DNA of 64,000 bases. Origin: Opisthocomus hoazin (Eukaryota; Chordata; Aves; Opisthocomiformes; Opisthocomidae). Positions within the stretch are counted from its first letter, which is position 1; each line of letters opens with the position of its first letter. Shown here piece by piece: positions 12,601 to 23,489 of the stretch. The translations under genes and the position numbers were made by a program. The DNA is taken from positions 52,218,693 through 52,282,692 of the forward strand of contig NC_134415.1 of NCBI RefSeq assembly GCF_030867145.1, written 5' to 3'. The notes under the pieces were generated by a model. The model ran no database searches. It worked only from the letters and a program-made list of their open reading frames with translations, and had not been told where the DNA came from.

Positions 12601-12740
12601 GTATTTTAATGCATGAAGGTATTTTTTCATGTCCTGATAAACACAATAAATAACATGAAATGCTTTTCTCTGCAGATGTGGAAGCTATCCCAGAAAGCAG
12701 AAATTCAAAAAGCAGGTCTAGGGAGCAACAAAGCTCCTAA
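473..12740 (+). CDS. CCDC88A: Girdin (CCDC88A), C-terminal 389 residues, six exons
   Basis: Girdin/GIV is a large coiled-coil scaffold that binds actin, Akt and trimeric G proteins at the plasma membrane and on vesicles. Only its C-terminal part lies here; the hook and coiled-coil regions are upstream of the window. Exons join in phase: 473-676, 976-1047, 2028-2108, 3555-3814, 6049-6538 and 12676-12740 (stop TAA 12738-12740). The G-alpha binding-and-activating motif ([14 protein letters not shown]) is at the end of exon 3555-3814. The tyrosine sites that form the SH2-like phospho-acceptor region (TEDTYF and NPYATLP) are in exon 6049-6538. The last exon encodes the usual [14 protein letters not shown] tail. 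Each intron has GT-AG ends. An alternative end at 7071 is listed separately. Homology is to remembered vertebrate Girdin sequences; the exon order and phases leave little doubt. Confidence 0.93.
976..1047 (+). CDS. CCDC88A: CCDC88A exon ([12 protein letters not shown])
   Basis: A 72-base exon between a TATAG acceptor and a CATG/GTAAGA donor, in phase with its neighbours. It encodes [20 protein letters not shown] and then SRVH, a serine-rich segment conserved in Girdin. It is too short to stand out as an open frame. Confidence 0.9.
2028..2108 (+). CDS. CCDC88A: CCDC88A exon ([19 protein letters not shown])
   Basis: An 81-base exon after acceptor CATTTAG and before donor AAAG/GTATGC. It encodes [20 protein letters not shown] and then ASLHEIK, matching the Girdin Ser/Asn-rich stretch. 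Phase 1 at both ends keeps the frame into the next exon. Confidence 0.9.
3555..3814 (+). CDS. CCDC88A: CCDC88A exon with the G-alpha binding (GBA) motif
   Basis: A 260-base exon starting after GCAG and ending SSE at an AGCGAG/GTTAGT donor, phase 0. It encodes [15 protein letters not shown], a short serine run, and the core [18 protein letters not shown]. In Girdin that core is the motif that binds and activates G-alpha-i; the essential Phe of LQQFLEE is present. Translation past the donor stops quickly in intron sequence, which supports the donor. Confidence 0.93.
3973..4578 (-). mobile_element. CR1 LINE, 5'-truncated, 3' end copy
   Basis: The left end has the CR1 3' terminus in reverse (cacagaatggtaggggttgg). 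The minus strand from 4577 to 4053 stays open for 174 codons and resembles the C-terminal end of CR1 reverse transcriptase ([20 protein letters not shown], then RPHLEYC-type thumb and tail). It lacks the catalytic FADD region, so it is a dead 0.6-kb fragment in a CCDC88A intron. Confidence 0.92.
5368..5432 (-). mobile_element. CR1 3'-end fragment
   Basis: About 65 bases resembling the reverse CR1 tail: aatcacagcatcattcaggc, then a G run, ttcaagaggtc and ttccaacc. It is diverged and very short, in the same intron as the previous copy. Confidence 0.7.
6049..6538 (+). CDS. CCDC88A: CCDC88A penultimate exon, phospho-tyrosine region
   Basis: Acceptor TTTGACAG at 6041-6048. The 490 bases end in phase 1 at donor TCCA/GTGAGT (6538/6539), whose A joins AT of 12676 to make Asn. 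The exon encodes [17 protein letters not shown] at its start and the tyrosine contexts [10 protein letters not shown] and [12 protein letters not shown]. In mammalian Girdin these two sites are phosphorylated and recruit SH2 proteins. It then encodes [15 protein letters not shown]. Confidence 0.92.
6049..7071 (+). CDS. CCDC88A: CCDC88A alternative 3' exon (read-through) ending in YGCV
   Basis: If the donor at 6539 is not used, the frame continues without a stop for 177 more codons to TGA at 7069-7071. The added segment is Ser/Thr/Pro/Asn-rich and low in charge, as in disordered signalling tails, and ends [14 protein letters not shown]. The last four residues match the PDZ-binding tail known from the paralogue Daple (CCDC88C), which binds Dishevelled. 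AATAAA signals at 7733-7738 and 7957-7962 could end such a transcript. The exon continuity and the tail are seen in the sequence; use of the isoform is inferred. Confidence 0.72.
   Translation: MKSASEENLLDEVMKSLSESAELTGKEKLRKQASAGCSIVRSLSVKSTVDFSDGRSIKPEQLVRPSLRKTEDTYFTSSPIKFTSGAQGKAKSVKEKIQATVSQRQSRDCNPYATLPRASSVISTAEGTTRRTSIHDFLSKDSRQPVSVDPAPSTADRSVPSTSSEYSAHQLPSNFFHCVPYRVDCVPQSNAAAAVKPCNLGCNSDVPKISRMERSNFRERTLLSTNVFNDKVSISGNDSTGSFTVAQPFLCLNTELVSNISGLPQRSTSKTADQANLSAFRSVPKNQEQPSANQKYDHSDLPSVPTSEFVPTTCVNTSEAESPLLVSEDNQTVWYEYGCV
7072..9116. other. Alternative 3' UTR and intron sequence
   Basis: AT-rich sequence without credible exons. The first 0.9 kb would be the 3' UTR of the alternative CCDC88A transcript and the rest is intron for the standard one. 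No further feature recognised. Confidence 0.5.
7733..7962 (+). terminator. Candidate poly(A) signals for the alternative CCDC88A end
   Basis: Two AATAAA hexamers, at 7733-7738 and 7957-7962. The second is followed by a GT-rich stretch (gcctgtattgattatggtgg), as expected for a cleavage site. Distance from the alternative stop is about 0.7-0.9 kb. Confidence 0.5.
9117..11439 (-). mobile_element. CR1 LINE, about 2.3 kb, endonuclease-end to 3' end
   Basis: Read on the minus strand, the element runs from the end of the endonuclease region (about 11439) through the linker (11318-10857), the first reverse-transcriptase motifs (10849-10349, with [17 protein letters not shown] and [17 protein letters not shown]) and the catalytic part (10321-9572, with [25 protein letters not shown] and FADDTKLGG). 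It ends in the thumb and tail (9726-9192) and the standard 3' terminus at 9117. The frame is broken at least three times, so it is inactive. It lies in the last CCDC88A intron. Confidence 0.95.
12676..12740 (+). CDS. CCDC88A: CCDC88A terminal coding exon
   Basis: Acceptor TCTCTGCAG at 12667-12675. The exon encodes (N)[20 protein letters not shown] and then TAA at 12738-12740, matching the C-terminus of mammalian Girdin. It lies 6.1 kb from the previous exon and would be missed by open-frame length alone; an ATG at 12676 in a different frame is a distraction. Confidence 0.9.
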
Positions 12741-15700
12741 TTCTATTACCCACTACATGAGATGTGGGCGAAGTGGTGAGTTTCCTGCCCAAAATGTAAA
12801 TGAGATTAATTCCATTTACAACAAACTAACAGCATTACATATAAGAACAAGTGCACATTGCATTAACCAGATGTAAATACTGCTTGCTTAATTGGCTTCT
12901 GTCTTGCTTATTAGTTAAGCCAGAACAGGTTGTTTTACGGCAGTTATTTTGCCTGTGTGAGTGGGGAACTTCATCCATTTAGCCTTTTGCCTGTAAAAAT
13001 TACATTTATTTTTATTCTTCTAGTCCCTTGGAGAAGAATGTTCAAAGAAATCACATTAAGAAATAATATTGAAGTCAGTTTTTAGAAAGGGACAGATAAA
13101 TCAAAAAGAATAGTTTAACAAAACACACAAAGTATTCTATACTCCCAAGGAAACTGCCTTTTTATAAAGCTTGTCTTTGGCATTCTGTCCTTCTCTTGAC
13201 TTCATTAAAACATCTTTGATGCATGCTGTTAGTGCTGTTAGTTCTGTTAGTGACTTAACTCTGTGTGTTATACTTCCACACTTTAAGCTTTTCTTATGTT
13301 CTTTTCTCTTTCTGCCTTTCAACTGAACACAGAGAGAAAAGTGTCCTTCAGTATCTCAGTATGAAGCCTTTATATCTGAAGTAACAAGACAGCGACTGTA
13401 GGAATCATTAATAAAAATTAAGGGAATTTTTTACATTCTTCGTGACTAGAGCAGGCAAGAAATAAAAACCTACCTACGTTCTTTCCTTCCTTGAATCAAG
13501 GAGCTCTACTGGAGTCTACTGCCGAAAATTTGTAGATGGTCTTAGGAGTTATTGCACATTGCACTGTTAAGATCTGCTGAACAAAGGACAGTTCTCATCT
13601 CCCTAAAGACCAAGAATTTTAAGGTCTCAAGAATTACTCCAGGGGAGAAAAAAACAACTTCTTGAATTTTCTGTTAATTAAATTAGCCACTCTTTTGCTT
13701 AAGCTTCTGCTAATAATTAGCCAAAAAAACCCATAACTAGCAGTTTATATTTACTTCTGTAAATCCAAAATAAATGCTGTAGTATTTTGTTGAAATTGAC
13801 TGTATATACAGATGCAAAAACCTCACAGCTTACTGGCACTTCACTGCCTTATTTGGTTAGTATAATCTGCATGAAATTGCTCTTCAAAAAGTTTATGCTG
13901 ATTTTTGTTGCATACTGCAAGAGAAAAATTTGTTTACATACATGAAAAAGTTTGACAACTAACAAAAGTGGGAGTCCTGGGATAATCGTATTACGTAGAA
14001 ATTGTCATTTGTGTTTTTCACATTCCCAAGTTATTCTGCATATATATGTTCAGATGTTTTTGACAGGAAGTTGTCAGGTATGATTTTTTTATAACTTTTA
14101 TTTTGCTATAAGGCTGTTTTCAACAAATGGCATTTCCAGGATAAGACTGTCTTACGATGTTTGTGTACTGACTAATTTTTTTTATTGTTGTCTCTTGACA
14201 TGAGCTGACTGTGGCTTAGGAGGTTTCTTGATGGCAAAAAGAAATGTAAATAATATCATACGCATTTTACAATCAGTTCCCCTTAAGTTTATCTTTTATT
14301 AGTGATACACATTTTGTTCATTCTTGATTTATATTAAAGTCAATAGATGTTATTGGTACATTCAGTGGTTGCATACATTTGTTGTCTTGAAAGCATTTGC
14401 AGAGAGCTCAAAGGAAGTGTATGTGAACTTGTAAGCAGATCCAGAATGAGTTGTTAGAATTCTATTTTATTACAAACCAACCAGCACATTCATATTCCTG
14501 TTCTAAAGGATTAAGTTAACTGTGTAACCCCCTAGTGTCCTGTCTTCCAACAGGCACGTAGATAACTTTTCACCTACAGCTATGTCCATTCACCTAAGGA
14601 AAGATAAGCATGACACATTTGCAGGCAGAACTAAGGTTGCAGACTACGTGCAAGTTGATCACACTGCTGTGTGGTAGAGCCACTACAGCTTCATGAACTG
14701 AATAACAACTTGTTTCTTGAGGCTTACAGGTTTTATCACTTACAAAGCCTCAAGCTGTCAGGGACAGTTGGAACAGAATCATTTTTCACTGGAGAGAGGA
14801 TGCAGTTCAACAGGTTCGAAAGCATACGGGCAAGTAATTTTTTTATTTTCCTGAAATCTTGTTGAAAAGGGGAAAGAAGAGTAAAGTTCAATAAGCTTTA
14901 GAAGGGGAAATTTTTCTTTTTTTTTCTCCTTAAAATGACTTCCTTCTGAAATACTTTTTATTATAAAATGTGGTAGAAGTTCTAGACATAAACAGAATAT
15001 TTTAGTTTTACAATAGAAATACTTGGTTCAGCCTGGGGTTGTTTCCACGGAGAATTTAAACAATTTTTCGGGTTTTTTTCTTCAGTGAAAATAGGACCAA
15101 TTTTGCAGCTCTCCACCATATAGAATTTCCATTCTTCCTCTGAAGACATTTCTGGTATTTCATTAAAATCGTTGGTTTATTTTGATTACCAAGTCACACC
15201 AGCATCCATTTCCAGTCCCTTATTCTCAGTGTCAAGATTTCCCCAGATGTCAGTGGAAGCACAGTGAGTTTTTCAGAGTATCAACATAGATTAGCAATCC
15301 CAGAAGTGGTCTGAAGCCCAGCACACTCCTGAAATCCAGCTGCACAGCGGTTTTGTAGGCAGCCTGAGCTCAGTTGCATTTGGATTGATTTCCCATGTTG
15401 TAACTGATGCTGTGATGTTTTTGAGGAGGGCTCAGGGCACTCCAAGCCGTGCAGTGACAGCTGCAAGATGTCCCCAGAGCTGCGGGTGGAACGGGTGGCA
15501 GTGGCTAGAAGAGGTGCAGTGTGTCAGGGCCTGTATACCTGTATATGGGTAATCTGTGTGTTTCTTGTACACACTCAGAGCTCAGGGCACAGCTGAGTTA
15601 CTTTCCCAAGACCAAGGGAGACAGATGGAGCCCAGACGTGCTCTAGGAGAAAAGTGCTCTAAGCAATAAGAATCTGGTGTCGAGCCGTGTTTTTGTGCCA

Positions 15701-17163
15701 TTCCTGTACTGCAGTATAAGCAGAGCCAAGGAGACGGAAGGAAAAGTTGCCTTTACAGAATTTCATAGGCAAACATATGAAATCTGGAATGCTGGTAGCC
15801 CTTACTAAAGGCATAGCTGTTATGAAAAAAAATTAAAATACTACAAATACTAGGAAAACATTTCTGATTCTAAATTACGATATTTGCGAACTCATTTCAG
15901 GATGTGATGTGACCAGATTCTCCTAGCTCTCTTTGACAACAGAGAACTGATGCATTTCAAACTATTAAACCCTAACCATTTAGTAATGACTCTGTTTTTA
16001 GAGGAACACGTGTGTCTTGAATTAACAGATTTAAATTGTAGTGCCAAATGCTGTTTGTATTCACAGAATCAGAGCAGTTGTGTGTGTTGAGGTCAATTCT
16101 ACAAGACCTTGGGAATTAGGCAAGAATGGCATATTGCCATGACTGTTGCACAGCACGCACTTCTCTTTGAGGAGCATTGCTGGGCACACCTAACTCCCCT
16201 CACCACCTGTGGCTGTCTCGTTCCATCACACGGGCACCTCCTGACCTTTTATTAGCTCAGCTTTTCTCTGTCTTCATTGACTTGTCCCAGGATAACCCAT
16301 CACAACTTCTGCCCTTGCTTTTTGCATATTGTTATACTTCCTTAAAGCGTCTGTGCAATCACAGCCAGGGTGTAGTCACAAACTTTACAATTACTATTTA
16401 ACTGATAATGTGTGTTAGAAATGAACCTCCCTCATCCAAAAACCTGAGCAGAGTTTCCTTGTGTGAGAGAATCAGCAAGAGTTTGGGGCAGAATTCATCC
16501 TGCTAGGTCAAAGTCTAGCGCAGGTCAGATTTGTGTGCCGGAGTCCTGGCTAATGTCCATCTGTGCCGTTGTAAGCAGGTTTTGACCCGCTTAGTCTGCA
16601 TCAATACAGAGGCCAGAGTGGGATTTGGGGTTGTACTTGCTACATTAGCCAAAAGCAGCCCTGGGGACACATTTGCATTTAAGAGATCAGAATCTACTTC
16701 TCCTGGCACTTCTTTTTGCAAAGAAGTTTCAGAGCAGAAGAGCAGTCAGGAGGTTCTCTGTGCTCTGATGGTTTTTAAATTATTTTGTTGTTCCTTTCTT
16801 AATCTTTCCAGTCTGTGCCCTTAAAATTAATTTAATGTGGGAGCCGCTTCACATTTTCTGAAACATAAACTTCCAGGGGAAAAACACGGCAGCTGTTGGA
16901 CAGCCTACGACAAGAGTACACAGCTTTTTACTGCAAGAGTTGCCAAATCTGTCACTGCTAGTTCAAGAGTACAGAAGAGGTTGTAGTACTGTACAATATA
17001 TAATTTTTTATTTACTTTTCTGATAGTCTGCTGAGGATTTAGTAACATTCCCAACATGTATCATTTCTAACTTTTTCCAAGACATGATGCAGCCTCAACA
17101 AAGGAGCTCATTTTTAGAGTTAGATGATAATGTATATGTAAATAATGCTTTGATATTAATAAA
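12741..17163 (+). other. Probable CCDC88A 3' UTR
   Basis: AT-rich, no coding exons. Possible poly(A) signals are AATAAA at 13769-13774 and AATAAA at 17158-17163 (ttaataaaactgcc). A long 3' UTR is usual for this gene, but the true end cannot be fixed from sequence alone. Confidence 0.45.
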
Positions 17164-19935
17164 ACTGCCTTAAAGGAATGTACCTAGATGTGAAACAAAA
17201 CTTTAAAAGCTCTTATTTAAAACTGTAATTTCCTTTACATACTGATTTTTTTTAATGTTTGCCATTGTATACATTTATTAATGATGTTATTAAAATGCCA
17301 AACCAAATAATTTTTATTCTTATTTTGTGTGTACATTTATACACACTTTTTCTGGAAACTGATGTTACTGGAAGGATATTGGTGTTAAGTAATGGCATTA
17401 CGGTCAGTTGGTGATGTGTTCAGTGAGTATTTCTTCTGGAAGGAAACCGATAAAACTGTAGCAGAATTTTTCTGGACAGCATGTAGTTTGTTTTGTGTTG
17501 TTTATTTATGTAGACCTGTGTAGCTTTTAACTATACATTATTTTGAAATTATTTTTTAAAAAAAAGACACTAATTTCATAAGTAAATACAAAAAGAAATC
17601 ATTATAGATTTGCCAGATGTAGTATTTGAAGCTTTGATTTTGCTTGGTCGTTATTTTTGCTGAGACAAGTCTCAGAATCTCTTCTGAGGACAAAGGTCGT
17701 TAAATTTTAGGTAGTACAGATTTTAAGATACGTGAAGCATAGTAAACTGCTATTCTGCATATGTCTTTAAAGCAGTTTTTCACATTTAAAGCTTTCTGGA
17801 TTTAAAAACCTTGACAAGTCAAGTTTAATTTTTTTTTTAAGTGATAAAGGATTTGGGGGGTGCCACAAAGAGGAAACCTTAAAGGGGAGGGAGAGTGAGT
17901 AGCAGGCACAGGCTAAGATAAATTTTAATTTTAAAGACAGGTAAGACTGTATCTCACTATCTAGCTAATTTAGTAACGCATTTTCCAATCCAGAGTTCAT
18001 GAATCAACCCAGTATTCCCAAACACCAGATGTTCCTTTCAGTCTTGTCTTTAACAGCAAATACAAAATCACAGGTATCTGGACATCTTTCTAGTGACTCT
18101 TCCTATAGCTTCAACATTTTTAGGTTGCTTCTTTCCCATTTGAGAAGACTTCCGTGATAGATGGGGTTGCTTTGTGTCTTTCTGAGGTGGAGGGGAGAAT
18201 TTAAACTGCTGTATCGTCAAGTACTCTCGTTCAGATCACAGCTCTGAGAACAGGTGCCAGATCCTTCAGAACAGGAAACTATGGTAAGGATGTTTGTGAA
18301 GTAACTTGCCTTGCCCTAGAAGATGCTTTTTCTTACTCGGTTACTGGTAGTTGTTCGTTCTGTAGAATTAAAGATTTCATTTTCTTAATAGGAGAAGAAA
18401 ACCCAACACACAAATATTGATGTTCTCACATAATTGTCTTGGCCATCTAGAATGAAACTGAGTCAAATCAGCTAATTTTTGCCTTGTGTTTTCCTTTGTC
18501 ACTGTTAGTATTCCATTGTTTAGCATGATGCAGTAGCAAATGGTCATCCAAGATCGCAGGTCTTTTTGTGTGTTTTTTCTTCACTCTGTATTATTTGTAT
18601 TCTGTCTCAGCCTGTGTTGATGCTATTGCTTGCCTTTTAGGCATAGTTTGTACATGACATTTTCATGCTGTGTTCAAAAGCCCTTTTCCCCATCATCTTC
18701 AGATTTCTGTCCCTCGTTTTCACTACTCTCATCTCTGGGTTTTGTGTGGGTACTCGTTGCCAACAGTATGTTTACTGGACTTCATGGAGCTTCTGCTGCT
18801 TCTCTCTTCAACACAAAATCTGTTTGAAGGGGGTTTTATTCATTTAGTCAGGAGAGAGGAGGAGAAAGAATTAGAAATGTAATGTTGAGAATGTACTGGT
18901 ATTGTTCCTGTGATAGTAGATATTTTCTATACAAAACATATATCATCTATTGAAAGCCAAATCAGCCTCTCCTCAACCTCTTAAACACGTGGATATGTGT
19001 ACGTGCAGTCCCCTTCTGCTGAAGGGAGAAGCTCAAGTACAGCTCCTTGTTGTACTATTCTTTCCATTTCCATAGGTGCTGGTTAAGGTGCAGTGGAGCA
19101 GAGAAGATGCACGTCCTCCATGGGTTCGCAAATCTGTAGAAATTGTGCACAAAAAGTTAACGCAGTTCCGGGTTGTATTAACTTTCCTCCCAGGTGTCAC
19201 CAGGTGTCACCAGGCCATATTGCAACTGGTCCAGAACCCACAGTGACATTATTGCTAGAGCTCTTCTGCCAGGAGAGAGGCTGGTACCAGGGCTCGCGTC
19301 CTGCCGCATGTGCGGGCAGATGGCTCCCTCGTGTTCTGCTGGTTTTGGAGAGGCTCTAGAAATGGGTGAGGCATGCACCTGCCTTAACAGGGCGATCAGT
19401 AGCTGTGTCATCTGGGAATTACCAGAAGACTTAGTATTTCCCAAGGGGAGGATACTGTGAGTGGGAAAATGCAACTAAAAATGTAGACAATCAAATGCGT
19501 TTTTCTGTAGTGTAGCCAAGTTGGTTTTTTTCTAGGCAAAAATAATAAAAAGAAAGCAACGTGTAGTAGGGAATAAACGGGTACAGGTGTACAATCTAGG
19601 CATCTCTGTCCTGTGTGTACTGACAGGTATTTTATAACTTTGAAGTTAATTTGTTATTTCCTCATGATGACGTTTTAAGTTTAAACCTTCAAGGCCAGTA
19701 CCACACACGGGAAGTTCCAGTTTCATCCATGTTGTTAATAAAGACTGTAATATTATTTAAATAATGCCTTTTCTACTTAACTGGTTACTTAGTGTTAGAT
19801 TGCAAACATGTCTTTGTCTTCTTAAGAATATTCTGTTAAACTTCTAATAACCCAAAGACAGTATTTTTCTCACTAGATGATACAATATAAACTTACACAA
19901 GTGCAAAAATAAAGGAGTAAGCCTGTTTTTTTACA
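17164..19935. other. Intergenic sequence between CCDC88A and PRORSD1
   Basis: AT-rich spacer between two convergent genes. A somewhat more GC-rich patch at 19080-19480 contains overlapping open frames and a doubled 10-mer (caggtgtcac) near 19192-19211. Nothing in it was recognised as a gene; it may be an old repeat. Confidence 0.4.
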
Positions 19936-19938
19936 GAT

Positions 19939-19944
19939 TTTATT
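19939..19944 (-). terminator. PRORSD1 poly(A) signal
   Basis: TTTATT on the plus strand, i.e. AATAAA on the minus strand, 67 bases beyond the PRORSD1 stop codon at 20012-20014. Confidence 0.6.
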
Positions 19945-20011
19945 TGTAATTATACTTTCACCAGTTTTGCTCTACAAAACCTATGCCTAGTAATGGAAAA
20001 GTGAACTTCCT

Positions 20012-20449
20012 CTACTTGGTGTCTTCATCAAAATGCACGATGATGGGATCATGGCCTGTTGATCTCACAAACTTCAAAAAGTCGTCGGGGCTTAAGCCCA
20101 TGGTTGCTGAGTTTGTCATTGGATGAAAATACACCTTTTCATGGCCACCTTCCAGAAAGGCAGCATCCAATACAAAGCTCACGTCTCCCTGGTCACAGAA
20201 GAGGGCTAGGGGTGTCACACAGCCCTGGCCCACTTTTAGTTTTTCAAGCATGGCGTTTTCATCAGCAAATCTTAGGTTTCCACTTCCAACACCCAGTTTT
20301 TTAGCAAGATCATTTAAATTGATTTGCCTGTTGTGCAGAACAGTCACCAGCCAGAACCCTTTCTTCTTTTTGTCTTTAAGAAAAAGGTTTTTACTGTGAC
20401 CTCCTTTCATGTGTTGGACATGAGGCATCATTTCTTCGACAGTGAACAC
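20012..20449 (-). CDS. PRORSD1: PRORSD1 exon 2
   Basis: On the minus strand the acceptor reads gattatctttcccag, directly before GTGTTCACTGTC (V29 F30 T31 V32). The exon encodes nearly all of the deacylase domain and ends with HDPIIVHFDEDTK and a stop. Confidence 0.92.
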   Translation of the reverse strand: MFTVEEMMPHVQHMKGGHSKNLFLKDKKKKGFWLVTVLHNRQINLNDLAKKLGVGSGNLRFADENAMLEKLKVGQGCVTPLALFCDQGDVSFVLDAAFLEGGHEKVYFHPMTNSATMGLSPDDFLKFVRSTGHDPIIVHFDEDTK

Positions 20450-21288
20450 CTGGGAAAGATAATCAGTGTAGAGTGAGGCTTTACGTGCCATCAGACTTTT
20501 AGTTGCGTACTGGCAGGTATCTTTTGTTAAATACTTAGAAAATATTGAATGTTCTACTCAGCCTAAGAACTGTACCCTTTCATGAAGAAATTTTAAAACA
20601 ACACAAATAAAATGTGACATACTGCTACTGCATGCTGTCCGAATCATTTCTGTCTCATGTTCACAGCAAGGATACCACTCTTCAGCAACGCAGAAAGGCG
20701 GCCCCGCCAGCACTCCTTTCTGCGGCTCCACGACAGGCACCAATGGGAGTGATGTGGCGCGTGTACTTCCATCCGGGGGTGAGAAAACGCGCCCTAGATG
20801 CTGGCGACTTCACGGTGAAGTGGATGGACCGCAGGGAACTGGAGGGGAACGGGGGGGGTCCGGGGGGCAGAAACACAGCGCTCAAAGTAGCCCGAAAAAC
20901 CCACAGAGCTGCCTGCCAGGCCCAGCCCCTGCAGGTCCTTGGAGCAGGAAATGCGGAGTCTGACGCTTTGCGTACCGATACTTGATTATGCTAAAAAAAT
21001 CTCGCGCGGGGCCTAAATCTGCCCCGTGGCCTGCTCCAAACGGTGACGGCGGTGTCCGTACGTAGGATTTTACTTCCGGGTTTAAAAAGACGCGGGGGAT
21101 GCCGAGAGGCGGCGCGGCGGGACGCTGCCGCCGCAGCCCCCTCGGAAGGCGAACGGGCCGGCGCAGCGCCACGGCCCGCGGCGAGGAGCGGCGGTGGCCC
21201 CTACCTGGGGGTGCTCGGCGGTGACCGTGGCGATGCCCAAGTCGCGCAGCCGCTGCCCCAGCGCCTCCCGCAGCTCCGCCGCCGCCAT
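20012..21288 (-). CDS. PRORSD1: PRORSD1, prolyl-tRNA synthetase-associated domain protein, 173 aa
   Basis: Predicted cytosolic single-domain protein of the YbaK/ProX family. Relatives hydrolyse mischarged aminoacyl-tRNA (for example Ala-tRNA-Pro) in trans; this particular protein is less studied. Two exons: 21288-21205 (28 codons, MAAAELREALGQRLRDLG...) and 20449-20012 (145 codons plus stop), joined in phase 0 at AEHPQ/VFTVEEMMPHV. The family signature GHSKNLFLKD is at residues 45-54, with its conserved Lys at 48, followed by FWLVTVLHNR, and HPMTNSATMGLSPDDF near the end. The ATG at 21288 gives the usual family length. A longer open frame from 20491 uses intron sequence and is not the start. 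It is divergent from MTIF2 and convergent with CCDC88A. In humans, as I recall, the gene is a pseudogene; here it is intact. Confidence 0.92.
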
Positions 21289-21800
21289 CGCCCCCCCGCT
21301 CCGCCGGGGCTGCGCGCAGGGGCGGGCAGCGCCGGCAGCACCGCCCCTTCCGTCGGGCAGCGCCCTGCGGGGAGGGCGCGCCGGCCGCCCTGAGGTGGCG
21401 GCAGCTGTGCCGCTGGCTTGGGGTCGCGGTGGGCGCGCTGGCCCCTCGACCGGCCGGGGCCGGGACCCGCCTAGCTCGCTCGGCCTGCGCCCCTCCTGGG
21501 GCGATCGGCCGGCCGGGGTTCAGCGAGCGCACTCGGAAAGTGGCAGTCTTGGCCGTCAGGCCGGACTGAGAGCGGGGAGCTCGGAGCCAGCGCGGAGGCC
21601 GTCCGTTAACGCCAAACGCCGGGCGGGGCTGTGAGGTCTCCGTCTGTGGAGAGAACACCCGGCGGGACGCGGTGCCGGGCAGCCTGCCGCCTCCCGCCCT
21701 GCTTCAGCAGGGGCCGAGGCGAGCTCCCCGGGCTGGCTGGCTGCTTCGGGGCAGAAGAGCCTGGCTGTCCCTCCCGTCTTACAGCCCCACGGGTGGCCTC
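20690..21800. promoter_or_regulatory. CpG island, PRORSD1 promoter
   Basis: GC-rich, CpG-dense stretch in an otherwise AT-rich region, covering PRORSD1 exon 1 and its upstream side. Long open frames on both strands here follow from the GC content and are not genes. Confidence 0.75.
21205..21288 (-). CDS. PRORSD1: PRORSD1 exon 1
   Basis: 84 bases, MAAAELREALGQRLRDLGIA then TVTAEHPQ, ending at an intron that begins GTAGGG. It sits inside a CpG island. Amphipathic N-terminal helix of the family; phase 0. Confidence 0.88.
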
Positions 21801-23480
21801 CTGCCGTGCTTCGGCCTCGCCGAGCTGGAGAACAAATTCCATACTGCTTCTCCGTGCGACTCCTGCACCTGCCCTCCCGCACGGCTCAACGTATTTCGTG
21901 CTCCCTACAACCATCTGTCTCTTTCCCCTGTCAAAACAGTGACATTAAAACAATGCATTGCTTTGACACACACCAGGTGTTCACACCCAGTGTGACCTGT
22001 CTTTGGTTCAAATACTGGTTTCAAACAGGTACTTGTCTCAAACACGTACCCATTAAATTCTCCGTATAGGTGCCTACTGCAATTTCACGTGCTAGCTTGT
22101 TCCCTGTATACAGCTTTGCTGAAAACGTTGCTGTTAAATAAGTTAAGAAAAAGCTAGAAAAACCAAGGTAAACTAGTTCGTCATGCACACTAAAAATGAT
22201 AACTCCATAATGAAATTTTTTTTTTTAAGGACAACCAATAATAATCAAGAATTGCAACTAAGGGACAAAGCCAAGCATTAACAGCCACACAGTTCAGTGG
22301 AAAATACTTCTACAACCCAAACCATCATCCTGATCTATAACATCAGAAAGTATTTATTCTCAGTTTGCCCTTCAGAAAAACAGGCAACCTATAGTAAAGC
22401 TTTAAATTAAAACAGTATGAATCTGTGGCTAAGAGACATGTGGATAAAATATGATCCCACACTAATTCCCAGAGCCTTAAGGCAGCGCATAGAAAGATTT
22501 CCAGGCAGCATCCAACAGATGATCAACTCAAAAAGCAGATTTGCAGTAAACTCTGGTGACTGTTTTGCCTGCTAAATCCATCTTTCAGATAAAACGTTTT
22601 CCAGGTCAATCCCAGCCTCACCAGACAGTCTGATCGTGTGAAGGACGCATTGCTCTCCGCATGCAGGCTGGCAGCTCAGTCTCTCTGACTGATTTGTCTC
22701 CCTGTGCAGGAACACAGACTGTGTTTAATGCCCTTTGCACAACCTTTGATATTTAAGCTTTTTTACTATGGTTTATTTTCCTCATTTTACTTTTGCAGAA
22801 ACTCTCGAGGGCCTTGTGCATTTTAAGGTATCAGTTAGTACCTGGCTCGTTCCTCAGCAGCTACTGCCTTTGAAATACAGGACACGGGTTTTTTGTCAAC
22901 ACTCGGCATCATGAATTAGCAAATACTTGCAGCAGCGAGATATGGAGGGCAGCAAAGCACGTAGCTACCTCCGACTGCAAGCGTGCGGAGAGCCGCCCGT
23001 GTGAACCATGGCGAGTCCCACGCTACGGGCAGAGCGTGCCTAACACCCAGCCCGAAGGCGTGCAGAGGGAATGGCGGCTCTTACTTGTGACAGCCCTTTG
23101 CAGCCGCCCAAGGGACATCACCGTGGAAGCACTGCTGTCCTGAGCGGACCCCAAGCCTGACAGGCGTCACAGGATGTCACCTGCGATCATCTCTGGGTTC
23201 TACTAACACCATTAATGAGGAAACATGAAGGATTTTTCAAGAAGTACTTACAGAGCTTCCTCTTTTTTTTTTCTCTCTACTGTATTATTATTTCAGAGAT
23301 GCCAAATTGGAGAGAACTGTAAAAAATCAGCCATATTAAAGCTTTACGTTGGAGGTGGGAGGACATTGCAAAGAAAAGTGTCCAGCTCCAGGTTGACAGG
23401 AGAAAATCACATTTAAGTGTGTCTATATACATATACACACACACACATAAAACACCACAGATACATTAAACACAAAACCC
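21801..23480. other. Spacer between the PRORSD1 and MTIF2 promoters
   Basis: Mixed-composition sequence with no gene, repeat or RNA that I recognise. A (ta/ca) microsatellite is at 23425-23450. Confidence 0.45.
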
Positions 23481-23489
23481 TGGGATGAG

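Noticed and set aside
20450-20491. PRORSD1 start at 20491 (MARKASLYTDYL...)
   Set aside because: This stretch precedes a good acceptor and is intron. The 28-codon exon 1 at 21288-21205 gives the proper N-terminus in phase.
20882-21658. 258-codon open frame on the minus strand at the PRORSD1 promoter
   Set aside because: Same GC-island effect; it overlaps PRORSD1 exon 1 in another frame and has no domain.
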